Of a stretch of DNA of 21,780 nucleotides, positions 1-7,514 are shown one piece after another. Position 1 is the stretch's first letter, and the number at the start of each line of letters is the position of its first letter. The DNA comes from Methanolinea sp. UBA275 (lineage in GTDB: Archaea > Halobacteriota > Methanomicrobia > Methanomicrobiales > Methanospirillaceae), in the NCBI GenBank assembly GCA_002506105.1, contig DAWU01000034.1, positions 1-21,780 on the forward strand, given 5' to 3'. Below the pieces are notes generated by a model that searched no databases, was not told the origin of the DNA, and saw only the letters and a list, made by a program, of their open reading frames with translations. A program made the translations under genes and the position numbers.

Positions 1-280
1 GAAGTTACCTAATCACCATTTTTTTTACATGAATGTCGGCACTGATGTCCGAACGAGAATTTACACTTTCGCTGTTTGTTTTCAGAGTGCCTGGTGATCC
101 GGGATATCCGGTGCATGTGTGTATGCAATATGAGAACTGATGATGATGAATGGGATCATGGTTGCCTGGAAATTTTTTACAACAGGGATACCCCGACATT
201 GGTTAACACTTATCCTGAACATTAGTAAAAAAGTAAATGGTAATAGTAAAGTAGCAGAATGAGAAATTTTTTAAAAAATC
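1..280. other. Non-coding left edge and upstream region of the CLC gene
   Basis: I find no convincing gene here. A reverse reading frame of 64 codons at 5-199 has biased, low-complexity composition (His, Ser and Cys rich), no ribosome-binding site and no recognisable motif, so I treat it as chance. The last 60 bases are A/T-rich with no G/C-rich Shine-Dalgarno site before the ATG at 281. A/T-rich runs near 223-240 could hold the TATA element of the downstream gene. A short inverted repeat (TGCAT, six bases, ATGCA) lies at 112-127. Confidence 0.5.
266..279. promoter_or_regulatory. 14-bp A/T palindrome abutting the CLC start codon
   Basis: ATTTTTTAAAAAAT is a perfect 14-base palindrome ending two bases before the ATG at 281. 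It is too close to the start to be the TATA box of this gene, because transcription would then begin inside the first membrane helix. It could be an operator, or a weak hairpin that covers the ribosome entry site. A/T-only palindromes also arise by chance in archaeal intergenic DNA. Confidence 0.3.
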
Positions 281-2086
281 ATGGGATTCATGCAGTTCTC
301 TTACCCCTGCGGCATCGCACCAACAAAGAGAGTTATTCTCATTTCCATAATCGTTGGAATCATCGCCGGCATCGGGGCACTCCTGTTTTTTGAAGGGATC
401 AAGTGGGGAACGGCATTTTTCATGGGTTATCTCTTACACTGGACATATCCCCAGGAGGGCCAGACCATTGCAGAGATCAGCCAATGGACAGCGCCTTCAT
501 CGCTGATGCTTCTCATACCCATTCTTATTTTCGGGAGCCTTGTTACCGGTATCCTGGTCACCAGGCTTGCGCCTGAGGCCGAAGGTCACGGTACCGACGC
601 TGCGATCAGGGCATTCCATGGCGATGGCAGGATCCGAAAAAGAATCCCCCTCCTTAAAGCAGTCACCGCAATTCTCACCATTTCAACCGGGGGAAGTGCA
701 GGAAGGGAAGGCCCGTCTGCCCAGATTTCCGCGGGATTCGGATCCATGGTTGCCGATATGCTCGGTCTTTCACCGAGGGAACGAAGGATCGCCATGACAA
801 CGGGAATCGGTGCCGGGATTGGCACGATATTCAAGGCACCTCTGGGGGGAGCGGTTCTAGCGGCTGAAATTCTCTATACCAGGGACTTCGAATCCGACGC
901 AATTGTTCCGGCATTTCTTGCTTCAGTGATTGGTTACGCTATCTTTGGTTTTTTTGAAGGGTATACACCCATCTTTGCACTCGGCACAATTGTCTGGAAT
1001 ATCTGGCAGATCCCGATGTTTCTCCTGTTAGGTGTCCTCTGCGCAGTGTTCGGTCTTCTCTACATTTTTACCTTTTACTTCTGCCGTGATCGGTTCTCTG
1101 CAGCCTTCAAACGTTATAATCTCCCGGCATACCTCAAACCGGTTTCGGGCGCGATTCTTCTTGGAATTCTTGTACTCGCGCTCTCTTTCATATCCCCTGA
1201 GGGAGAGGTACTCGGTCTCGCATGCCTGGGATCAAGCTACGGGTTTGACCAGCTCATGATCTACTCGATGGTGCCTCTTGTGGTCCTCATCCTGCTACCG
1301 TTTTTCAAGATCCTTGCAACCTCACTGACACTTGGCTCCGGCGGGAGCGGGGGGGTTTTTGCACCCGGACTTACCATCGGTGCAGGAATCGGCGGAGCGC
1401 TTGGCATGGGTCTGCACCTGCTCAATCCGTCGTATGTCCCGATAGAGACGGTCCCGGTCTTTGTGATTGTCGGGATGATATCACTGTTTGGCGCGGTCGC
1501 AAATGCACCAATTGCCGTGCTGATCATGGTTGTCGAGATGGTCGGAAGCATCACGATCCTGGTCCCGGCGATGGCTGCGGTCGGCGTCTCCAACCTGCTG
1601 ACGGGAGAGGAAACCATCTTCCGCTCACAAATCCAGACAAAAGCACAGTCCGGTGCCCACCGTGGAGAATATAACAAGAAAGTACTCGAACATCTCCTGG
1701 TCCGGGATGCGATGATCCCCCGACAGAAGGTTGTCACACTCTCCCCATCGGATCCATTAATGAAGGTATCCGACCTCATTGCAACAACAGCACACAATGG
1801 CTTTCCCGTTCTTGACGGAGATCGCCTTGTTGGGATCATTACGAACAGGGATACCCGCAATAATCCTGCTTCAGAAGGGGCTATCCCTTCAGTCAGGGAA
1901 GCAATGACCCGAAATCCCATCGTGGTTCACCCCGGGAGCTCCCTTGAGGAAGCCCTTGAAATCATGGTCAACCAGGAAATCAACCATCTCCCTGTTGTGG
2001 AAAGGGAATCACCTGATCGACTGGTTGGTTTTCTGTCGAGGACCGATGTCATGCAGGCCTATATCCGGTCCACCCACCCTGTCTAG
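281..2086 (+). CDS. CLC-family chloride channel/transporter with C-terminal CBS pair
   Basis: Voltage-gated-chloride-channel (CLC) family membrane protein of 601 aa, moving chloride or exchanging it for protons across the cytoplasmic membrane. Residues 15-445 hold the multi-helix CLC core. Visible signatures are GHGTDA (102-107, where classical CLCs have GSGIP), GREGP (141-145) with the gating glutamate at 143, and GGVFAPG (357-363). The position matching the ion-coordinating tyrosine of the E. coli protein appears to be Phe447, by eye alignment. Two CBS domains follow at about 474-524 and 538-594; these usually bind adenine nucleotides and regulate the channel. A second in-frame ATG lies three codons in. 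Downstream is a convergent gene, so it is probably transcribed alone. The family is sure; channel versus antiporter and ion specificity are not. Confidence 0.93.
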   Translation: MGFMQFSYPCGIAPTKRVILISIIVGIIAGIGALLFFEGIKWGTAFFMGYLLHWTYPQEGQTIAEISQWTAPSSLMLLIPILIFGSLVTGILVTRLAPEAEGHGTDAAIRAFHGDGRIRKRIPLLKAVTAILTISTGGSAGREGPSAQISAGFGSMVADMLGLSPRERRIAMTTGIGAGIGTIFKAPLGGAVLAAEILYTRDFESDAIVPAFLASVIGYAIFGFFEGYTPIFALGTIVWNIWQIPMFLLLGVLCAVFGLLYIFTFYFCRDRFSAAFKRYNLPAYLKPVSGAILLGILVLALSFISPEGEVLGLACLGSSYGFDQLMIYSMVPLVVLILLPFFKILATSLTLGSGGSGGVFAPGLTIGAGIGGALGMGLHLLNPSYVPIETVPVFVIVGMISLFGAVANAPIAVLIMVVEMVGSITILVPAMAAVGVSNLLTGEETIFRSQIQTKAQSGAHRGEYNKKVLEHLLVRDAMIPRQKVVTLSPSDPLMKVSDLIATTAHNGFPVLDGDRLVGIITNRDTRNNPASEGAIPSVREAMTRNPIVVHPGSSLEEALEIMVNQEINHLPVVERESPDRLVGFLSRTDVMQAYIRSTHPV

Positions 2087-2154
2087 AGTCCAGTGTTTTT
2101 ACAGGTGCGAACAGTAATTCCCGGCCTCTTACCGGATCTTTCGTGTTTGCCTGT

Positions 2155-2197
2155 TTCATCGATGAAGAGATCGATACCAGGATTCACAAAATGAATC
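2155..2197. terminator. Hairpins between convergent genes
   Basis: Two perfect inverted repeats lie in the 190-base gap between the CLC gene and the convergent membrane-protein gene. TTCATCGATGAA (2155-2166) is a 12-base palindrome. GATTCA, five bases, TGAATC (2181-2197) can form a six-pair stem-loop. Neither is followed by a long T run, so termination is an inference from position. No gene is seen in 2087-2276. Confidence 0.35.
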
Positions 2198-2276
2198 CTC
2201 TCCGCGATAAGACAGGAATAAAAGGTATGTTATGACTCATGAGCTGCGTTTTCGGAAAAGTGATGAATTCTTAGGA

Positions 2277-3095
2277 TCAGTCCGATTCGATCAGTCTATG
2301 AGCGAACGATAGGACGGGTTGTAAATATACACGATCCTTCCCGGAACCATTCCATGCTGCGCTGAATAAGAGCAGGAGGGCATTGTCAAGTGTTATATCG
2401 AAATTGGTTTCGTCTCCCGCGTCAGGGGGGAGGGGAATAGCCAGGAAATCAGCATCGCCGGGAAGAAAAGTCTTGTAGGTATTGGGCCGGGGAAGAGATT
2501 GATCCAAGAGAGTCGCGTGCTCCGCAACGATGGAAAATGCACGAGTTAACGCAGCATTATCCGTGGTTATGGCCTTTGCAGATAAGACAGCTTCCTTGTA
2601 TTCCCCTTCTGCAAATTTGATAAAAACATCTGTTGCCTGATTTGCAGTATCGGGGAGCGTGCCGGTCAGCATACCCTGGGTCCTTTCAACATATGTTTGA
2701 AGGGATCCGGCGAGAGTATTATCCCTCCCAACATGTGATTCCCGCGTGCTGAATCGATGCTTGAACCTTACCAGCAGCATCGTAAGACTGACCGCATATA
2801 ACAATTCAAGGATGATTGCAGGCAGTATGTCTAGCGGAGACGCCAAAAAAACAAGGGAATAAATGGGTGTTGAGAGTGCGACAATATCTTTCCGTGGCTG
2901 TTTCCATGCAAGGTAGGCGAGTATGCAGGATGCAACTACGCATCCGAGAATGCTGATTCGTACATCAAGCAGGAGATTGAATTTCCAGAAAATGATGGCA
3001 AGCGCCGCTCCACCGAACGAGAAGAGGGGCACTGCCAATTCCATCCATGGGGTGATGTGGTCCCCGTGTTTTTCAAGCGATTTTGTTTCGTTCAT
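2277..3095 (-). CDS. Uncharacterised membrane protein, four helices plus soluble C-terminal domain
   Basis: I do not recognise this family. From the ATG at 3095 it is 272 aa. Four hydrophobic stretches at roughly 18-38, 47-64, 71-88 and 89-109 look like two helical hairpins. A soluble, mostly helical region of about 160 aa follows, with an acidic patch and a Pro-rich turn near 202-226, but no catalytic motif or metal-binding cluster. A TTG at 3143 would give 16 more residues but has no ribosome-binding site, whereas the ATG is preceded by a weak GAGAT. A TATA-like TTTTTAAAATG at about 3167-3177 (minus) could drive it. It is separated by about 210 bases from the OB-fold gene upstream. It is probably a lineage-restricted methanogen protein. 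Confidence 0.75.
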   Translation of the reverse strand: MNETKSLEKHGDHITPWMELAVPLFSFGGAALAIIFWKFNLLLDVRISILGCVVASCILAYLAWKQPRKDIVALSTPIYSLVFLASPLDILPAIILELLYAVSLTMLLVRFKHRFSTRESHVGRDNTLAGSLQTYVERTQGMLTGTLPDTANQATDVFIKFAEGEYKEAVLSAKAITTDNAALTRAFSIVAEHATLLDQSLPRPNTYKTFLPGDADFLAIPLPPDAGDETNFDITLDNALLLLFSAAWNGSGKDRVYLQPVLSFAHRLIESD

Positions 3096-3305
3096 GGTGT
3101 ATCTCAAAGGATTGTAGCCTTGCTGAAATGGATTCTTTCCCAAGGGAAAATTTTTGTAAAGTGTTCATTTTAAAAATTCGAATGTTCAGAATAAATTGGC
3201 GGTACCTACGAAAACCGAATCCACGCCTCGGGTGATAGATGCACGTGTTGTTCAAGGGAATCATGTGGCTTTTATACAATAAAGAACGGAACAGAGTGTG
3301 TGTTT
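3096..3305 (-). promoter_or_regulatory. Intergenic region with two TATA-like elements
   Basis: This 210-base A/T-rich gap holds the upstream region of the 272-aa membrane protein. On the minus strand, TTGTATAAAAG (about 3271-3281) and TTTTTAAAATG (about 3167-3177) both resemble archaeal TATA boxes. The nearer one would start transcription around 3145, giving a leader of about 50 bases to the ATG at 3095. The 8-base palindrome ATTCGAAT (3176-3183) sits beside it. A 68-codon reverse frame at 3073-3279 uses a TTG start, overlaps the next gene and shows no motif; I do not call it. Confidence 0.4.
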
Positions 3306-3824
3306 TCAGGATTTTTCAGATGACTTCTCTTTCTTTATCTTTTTGATCGACACACAGTTGATTATCGGGTCCCCTGTGAATACATACCTCTGAATAACCT
3401 GCCCGAGTACCTCAACGATATCGTTTACATTCACATCCTCTCCAGGATTGGTGAACATCTTGACTGAAATTGAACCTGATCGGTCTGCAACCTGGTATTG
3501 CGGGCGATTCAGAATCTTGAAACGGACCTTTTCAACAACGCCTTCAATTCGCACCGGTTTTCCCACCATGCCTTTATTGATAAGTTTAATCCGGACGGCT
3601 TTTGCTTCTGTCTCATATCGGGGGGCCATTTCTGAATATTCTCTCTGGCTCAGGTAATTAAGTCCGAGTGGGAACAGGAAGAGGAGGACAAGAGTAAACG
3701 ATCCCCATAGAAGGAGTGTTGTGTCCCTGCTGATAAAATACGCAAATCCCAAAAAGACAGCGAAGATTGCAACCACCACAATTGAGACGATTGAAACCTT
3801 CACATCAACATTTCCGATTTTCAT
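3306..3824 (-). CDS. Membrane-anchored OB-fold protein
   Basis: Protein of 172 aa with two transmembrane helices (about 10-30 and 36-57), a charged linker, then a beta-rich domain at about 85-163. That domain has the alternating pattern of an OB fold: GKPVRIEGVVEKV opens strand 1, QVADRSGSISVKMF gives strands 2-3, and NDIVEVLGQV gives strand 4. This resembles tRNA-anticodon-binding-type OB folds, which bind nucleic acid or protein, although no specific ligand can be deduced. The tail is Lys/Ser rich (KKIKKEKSSEKS). It starts 23 bases after the fdhC stop with no clear ribosome-binding site and is probably co-transcribed with fdhC. NfeD proteins have a similar helix-plus-OB plan, but I see no specific NfeD signature. 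Confidence 0.75.
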   Translation of the reverse strand: MKIGNVDVKVSIVSIVVVAIFAVFLGFAYFISRDTTLLLWGSFTLVLLFLFPLGLNYLSQREYSEMAPRYETEAKAVRIKLINKGMVGKPVRIEGVVEKVRFKILNRPQYQVADRSGSISVKMFTNPGEDVNVNDIVEVLGQVIQRYVFTGDPIINCVSIKKIKKEKSSEKS

Positions 3825-3847
3825 CGGAAAAAATATAGGCGGTTAAT

Positions 3848-4726
3848 CTACTTGAGCGCTGCGATCTCTTTCCGGAACGCAACCCAGTAAATAACACCCA
3901 CGAAGAGTAATCCACCCACAATGTTGCCTATAGTGACAACAATCAGGTTGTTTGTCCACATGGAAACCCAATTCAGCCCTGCATTAATCTTCGTAGGATC
4001 GGTTATGAAACCCTGAGTGAGGACCCCTGCCGGGATGAAGTACATGTTGGCAACGCAGTGCTCGAACCCGCTGGAAACGAAGGCCATGATCGGGAACCAG
4101 ATCCCGAAGAACTTACCAATAAGATCATCGGCACAGATACCGAGGAGCACGGCCAGGTTGACAAGCCAGTTACAACCAATTGCTTTCAGGAATGCTGACC
4201 AGTGGCCTGCCAGGCTTATATAGCTCACTTTCGCCGATGCGATGCCGATTGCCCGGGTGCCGAATGCCGTCACAGTTGCTGCTCCGGCGGCGTCCCATGA
4301 ACTTAATGGTCCATAGGCCATGAGGTAGGCATACCAGATAGAACCAATCAGGTTTCCGATGTAGACCCAGACCCAGAGGTTGAGCACCTGTGCCCAGCTG
4401 ACTTTGTGGATAAACGCAGCCATCGGGGCAAGCATCGCGTCGCCAGTGAAGAGTTCTGCACCGGTAAGGACGATGATAATAAGCCCAACAGGGAACACAG
4501 CTCCCGTAATCAACTGGCTAAAACCGGCACTGGCAGTGCCATAACGCAGTGCTGCATCAGTTGCCTGGATTCCAGTGCTGCACATGGTTGCAAGAGCGCC
4601 ACCCATAGCGATGTATGCGCCGGCCATGAATCCACGAAGGAGCATGTTCCAGGCGGGCAGCCCTACTTTGTACTTCCCAGCGTCGGCGGCTTTCGCGACG
4701 ATTGCTACTGGGGGATGAAACACCAT
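3848..4726 (-). CDS. fdhC: Formate channel FdhC (FNT family)
   Basis: Formate/nitrite transporter family protein, 292 aa, in the usual range. These pentameric channels let formate across the membrane; in methanogens FdhC feeds formate dehydrogenase. Family signatures are LTGAELFTGD (88-97, the first half-helix break), GCNWLVNLAVLL (184-195, second half) and GFEHCVANM (220-228) with the central pore histidine at 223. Six hydrophobic helices are spread over the chain, with a short hydrophilic N-terminus. The ATG at 4726 has a good ribosome-binding site, GAGGTG eight bases upstream. No fdhA or fdhB is in the window, so the gene stands apart from its enzyme here. It is followed closely by the OB-fold membrane protein. 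The long leader contains several repeats described separately. Confidence 0.95.
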   Translation of the reverse strand: MVFHPPVAIVAKAADAGKYKVGLPAWNMLLRGFMAGAYIAMGGALATMCSTGIQATDAALRYGTASAGFSQLITGAVFPVGLIIIVLTGAELFTGDAMLAPMAAFIHKVSWAQVLNLWVWVYIGNLIGSIWYAYLMAYGPLSSWDAAGAATVTAFGTRAIGIASAKVSYISLAGHWSAFLKAIGCNWLVNLAVLLGICADDLIGKFFGIWFPIMAFVSSGFEHCVANMYFIPAGVLTQGFITDPTKINAGLNWVSMWTNNLIVVTIGNIVGGLLFVGVIYWVAFRKEIAALK

Positions 4727-4751
4727 TTTTTACACACCTCTCGATTGTCCT

Positions 4752-4793
4752 ACCTATACTGTACCATTCCAGTAATTCACTTCGCGTATAGGT
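4752..4793. promoter_or_regulatory. 8-bp inverted repeat in the fdhC leader
   Basis: ACCTATAC (4752-4759) and GTATAGGT (4786-4793) are exact inverted copies with 26 bases between them. Their centres are 34 bases apart, close to three helical turns. They lie between the likely fdhC promoter and its ribosome-binding site. They could be paired half-sites for a regulator or the base of a stem in the mRNA leader. Confidence 0.4.
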
Positions 4794-4794
4794 T

Positions 4795-4833
4795 CAAAAT
4801 TAAAATCCTTTCTGGTGTTATTAATACCTTTCT
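4795..4833 (-). promoter_or_regulatory. Candidate fdhC promoter: two BRE/TATA-like boxes 20 bp apart
   Basis: On the minus strand, AGAAAGGTATTAATAA (4833-4818) fits a purine-rich BRE followed by a TATA box. A second, similar copy, AGAAAGGATTTTAATTTT (4813-4796), lies 20 bases downstream. The common core AGAAAGG is exact in both. Initiation about 25 bases past the first box would give a leader of about 65 bases before the ATG at 4726. The doubling might mean twin start sites or a promoter plus a repressor site. Confidence 0.4.
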
Positions 4834-4879
4834 AAATGATTTTTGCACTGCATTGGCGTTTTGCAATAATTTAAATTAA

Positions 4880-4904
4880 AATAGTGAAAAAAATGAGCAC
4901 TATT
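4880..4904 (-). terminator. Hairpin with oligo-T downstream of pyrK
   Basis: Seven-base arms AATAGTG (4880-4886) and CACTATT (4898-4904) flank an 11-base loop that carries seven T residues on the transcribed minus strand. It lies 32 bases beyond the pyrK stop and upstream of the fdhC promoter, so it fits a terminator separating pyrDK from fdhC. Archaeal termination depends mainly on the T run. The A/T-rich palindrome AATTTAAATT lies next to it. Confidence 0.45.
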
Positions 4905-4935
4905 CATTCTTTAATAGCCTCTTCTTCAGGGCATT

Positions 4936-5700
4936 TTATATAGAGCGCCGCCTTCCGCTGGCATCCCGGGAATAATGCCCGAATTCACTTCGTGTGATGA
5001 TATCCCCCCGGAAGACAGGGCCATCCCTGCATACTCTCAGGCCACCGGGATCAAGTGAGCACGAACCGCAGACTCCAACGCCGCATTTCATATACCGGTG
5101 CAGGCTGAAATATCCCATCTCCGGGTGTCCTGATTGCAGGAGAATCCCATGCACCGCAGCCGTCATCCGTTCCGGTCCGCAGCAGAATACTGCGTCATAC
5201 TGTGGGAGATCCTCATTCCTGAAAAGATCTGCAACATACCCGTGGTGCCCTTCCGATCCATCATCGGTTGAGACAGCGAGTTCGGTATATGTTCGGATGA
5301 GCGCCGGGAACAGGAGATCTGCAGACGAACGCGCACCAAGAAGGCATTTTTTGACGCCTCCTGCCCGTATTACCGGCAGAAGCGGGGCTGCCCCGACACC
5401 TCCTGCGACTGCAAGGATATTGCGTGAAGGTGGAAATCCGTTGCCAAATGGCCCCCTGATCCCCACTTGATCTCCCGGAATAAGAGAAAAAAGTGCGGTC
5501 GTTGCGTCCCCCACACGCTGGACCGTGATTGACGAGGCGGATGAGAGTGCCATAGGTATTTCATCCACTCCGGGAATCCAGACCATCACGAACTGGCCGG
5601 GATTGAAGGAAAATTCCGTATCAAAGAAGAATGACCTGACATGAGGAGTCTCTTTTGTTACATGTGTGATGGTGACTGGAAGCGGGAGCCCGTCAGTCAT
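4936..5700 (-). CDS. pyrK: Dihydroorotate dehydrogenase electron-transfer subunit
   Basis: PyrK, 254 aa, passes electrons between the PyrD flavin and NAD through FAD and a [2Fe-2S] cluster in class 1B dihydroorotate dehydrogenase (pyrimidine synthesis, cytoplasm). The FAD-binding barrel (about 5-95) contains FNPGQFVMVW and IPMALSS. The nucleotide-binding part has VAGGVGAAPLLP (98-109) and FCCGPERM (172-179). Cluster cysteines are Cys206, Cys211, Cys214 and Cys224, spaced C-x4-C-x2-C-x9-C as in this family. I chose the ATG at 5700 rather than an in-frame start at 5760 inside pyrD: the shorter form begins where family members do and overlaps the pyrD stop (ATGACTGA), the normal coupling arrangement. 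Confidence 0.94.
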   Translation of the reverse strand: MTDGLPLPVTITHVTKETPHVRSFFFDTEFSFNPGQFVMVWIPGVDEIPMALSSASSITVQRVGDATTALFSLIPGDQVGIRGPFGNGFPPSRNILAVAGGVGAAPLLPVIRAGGVKKCLLGARSSADLLFPALIRTYTELAVSTDDGSEGHHGYVADLFRNEDLPQYDAVFCCGPERMTAAVHGILLQSGHPEMGYFSLHRYMKCGVGVCGSCSLDPGGLRVCRDGPVFRGDIITRSEFGHYSRDASGRRRSI

Positions 5701-6580
5701 GGGCACACCCCACAATTTGTTCGGCTGGGATGCCGTTCTTCTCATAGAGGTCTTCTGCAATGGTTGAGAAGACCGAGATATCCTTCATGATTGCAGTTCC
5801 CAGTTCGACCGCCGATGCACCCGCCATCATCATCTCGAGGACGTCCCCTGCACTGGAAACGCCACCACACCCAATGATTGGGATTGAACAGGCATCATAC
5901 AGTTCGTAGACACACCGGACGGCAACGGGAAACACTGCCCTGCCGGAAAGGCCTCCGAACCGGTTGCCGAGTACCGGCCTCTGTAATGCCACCGAGATGC
6001 GCATCGCTTTTAAGGTGTTGATGGCCACGAGTGCGCATGCGCCCCCTTTCTCGGCAGCCCGCCCGATTTCAGCGATGTCTGTGACGTTGGGTGTAAGTTT
6101 CACCCATGTCGGGATTCCTGTCGATGCAACTGCGCGTGTGCACTCCTCGACAAGCACGGGGTCTGTCCCGAGCGCTGCCCCGTAGCCGCTCGCATGGGGA
6201 CACGAGAGGTTCAGCTCAACCGCTTTTACCTTCCCCCTGAACCATCCTGCAACTGCTGCGAACTCGGCGGGGCTGCCGCCGAAGATGCTGGCGATGACCG
6301 GTTTTCCATCAAGGGGCACAAGTTCATCCAGGAACTCCATCGAAGGGTTGGGGAGTCCCATGGCATTCAGGAGGCCTCCCTCAACCGGAACAAGGCAGGG
6401 GCCGGGATGTCCGTCGAGCGGGACGGGTCCGATTGATTTTGTAACCACTCCCCCGGCCCCCGCAGAGAGGATGCGCGAGAGCGATGCCCCGGTGGTGCCG
6501 AGTATGCCGGCCGCGAGCACGAGGTGGTTGTCAAGCGCAACACCTCCGATTTCGACCTTCCCGGGACACAGTTTCAGCAT
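5693..6580 (-). CDS. pyrD: Dihydroorotate dehydrogenase catalytic subunit, class 1B
   Basis: PyrD, 295 aa, oxidises dihydroorotate to orotate, the fourth step of UMP synthesis, with FMN as cofactor. It is a TIM-barrel protein. Visible signatures are VVTKSIG (45-51, Lys48), NLSCPH (124-129) with Cys127 as the catalytic base (cysteine is typical of class 1; serine would mark class 2), VKLTPNVTDI (160-169), GGLSG (209-213) and the phosphate-binding GCGGVSSAGD (237-246). The adjacent PyrK marks it as the NAD-linked 1B type. The stop codon overlaps the pyrK start. The ATG at 6580 has no strong ribosome-binding site, and the TATA-like element about 25 bases upstream suggests a nearly leaderless mRNA. 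Confidence 0.96.
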   Translation of the reverse strand: MLKLCPGKVEIGGVALDNHLVLAAGILGTTGASLSRILSAGAGGVVTKSIGPVPLDGHPGPCLVPVEGGLLNAMGLPNPSMEFLDELVPLDGKPVIASIFGGSPAEFAAVAGWFRGKVKAVELNLSCPHASGYGAALGTDPVLVEECTRAVASTGIPTWVKLTPNVTDIAEIGRAAEKGGACALVAINTLKAMRISVALQRPVLGNRFGGLSGRAVFPVAVRCVYELYDACSIPIIGCGGVSSAGDVLEMMMAGASAVELGTAIMKDISVFSTIAEDLYEKNGIPAEQIVGCAHD

Positions 6581-6604
6581 GTAGAGTAGAGATCATCGTG
6601 ATTG

Positions 6605-6616
6605 TAATTATTTATT
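6605..6616. promoter_or_regulatory. Shared A/T element of the pyrD/mdh divergent promoter
   Basis: The divergent genes pyrD and mdh are 61 bases apart. The only TATA-like stretch between them is TAATTATTTATT. It is about 25 bases upstream of the pyrD ATG and about 26 upstream of the mdh ATG. One element, or two overlapping ones, therefore seems to serve both directions, with very short leaders. Confidence 0.5.
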
Positions 6617-6641
6617 CTCCGGGCGGGAATGATAGAAGAGT

Positions 6642-7508
6642 ATGACATCAATATCGGTGCTGGGAGTGGGCAGGGTTGGGGGCCAGGTCGCATACCTGTC
6701 GGCGATTCTCGGACTTGCGGACGAGCTGGTGATGTATGACGCCGTCCCCGCCTTCCTCCAATCCCAGGTGCTTGATCTCAAGCATACCGGACTGGATATC
6801 CCGGTGAGCACCGATTGGAAATCCGCGAAAAAAAGTGATATATGCGTGTTTTCTGCGGGGCTCCCCCGCAACCCGGACGTAAAAACAAGGGCAGATCTCC
6901 TCCAGGCAAACCTCCCCGTGGCATTCGAATGCAGCCAGGTCCTCAAGAATTATTCAGGGATACTGATCACGGTGACCAACCCGATGGACGCAAATAACTA
7001 TTATTTGTGCCGGAAGAACGGTCTTGAGCCTTCCCGGTGTATCGGGTTCGGAGGCCAGCTGGACTCTGCGAGGTTTGGCCAGGAACTGAAAAAGCGGCAG
7101 ATTCCCGGCAAGGCATACGTCCTCGGGGACCACGGGGAGTTCCAGGTCCCGCTTTTTAGTCGCCTGAAAAAATCAGTCCCCACTCCTCTCCGGGAGGATA
7201 TCCTGACCCAGCTCCGGGGTGCGAGCATGGAGATCATCAGGGGTAAGGGGGGCACTGTCTTTGGTCCAGCTTACCATATCGCAGATCTCATACGATCGAT
7301 TGTTGAGGATAAGAAAGCAACAAAGGTATGCTCCTGCATCCTTGACGGTGAATACGGGCTCTCCAACTGCTCGCTCGGTGTTCCCGTAAAAGTCGGGAGG
7401 GATGGCATATCAGACATCCTTGAATGGAAACTGGATGCATGGGAACGCACCCACTTTGAGAATGCCGGGGAGTTTGTCACGGGCCTCTGCGCACAACTCG
7501 GAGTCTGA
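6642..7508 (+). CDS. mdh: Malate dehydrogenase (NAD-type LDH/MDH superfamily)
   Basis: Protein of 288 aa that interconverts malate and oxaloacetate in the cytoplasm, part of the incomplete TCA pathway of methanogens. The Rossmann fold opens with GVGRVGGQVA (8-17); Asp33 (MYDA) favours NAD(H). The substrate loop SAGLPRNPDVKTRADLL (71-87) supplies Arg76 and Arg83. VTNPMD (111-116) holds Asn113. LDSARF (140-145) holds Arg144. The catalytic His164 lies in GDHGE (162-166), the common active-site box in slightly altered order. The arginine pair and Met/Pro context favour malate over lactate, but this is not proof. polB starts six bases after the stop, so the two genes are almost certainly co-transcribed. 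Confidence 0.9.
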   Translation: MTSISVLGVGRVGGQVAYLSAILGLADELVMYDAVPAFLQSQVLDLKHTGLDIPVSTDWKSAKKSDICVFSAGLPRNPDVKTRADLLQANLPVAFECSQVLKNYSGILITVTNPMDANNYYLCRKNGLEPSRCIGFGGQLDSARFGQELKKRQIPGKAYVLGDHGEFQVPLFSRLKKSVPTPLREDILTQLRGASMEIIRGKGGTVFGPAYHIADLIRSIVEDKKATKVCSCILDGEYGLSNCSLGVPVKVGRDGISDILEWKLDAWERTHFENAGEFVTGLCAQLGV

Positions 7509-7514
7509 GGCAGG

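Noticed and set aside
5..199. Reverse 64-codon frame at the left edge
   Set aside because: Odd composition, no ribosome-binding site, no motif; likely chance.
1261..1920. Long reverse frame (219 codons) inside the CLC gene
   Set aside because: Antisense shadow of a well-supported gene in G/C-rich codon context; Ser/Thr/Pro-rich translation without domains.
3073..3279. 68-codon reverse frame between two membrane-protein genes
   Set aside because: TTG start lying inside a TATA-like site, overlaps a better gene, no motif. It could be revisited if conserved in relatives.
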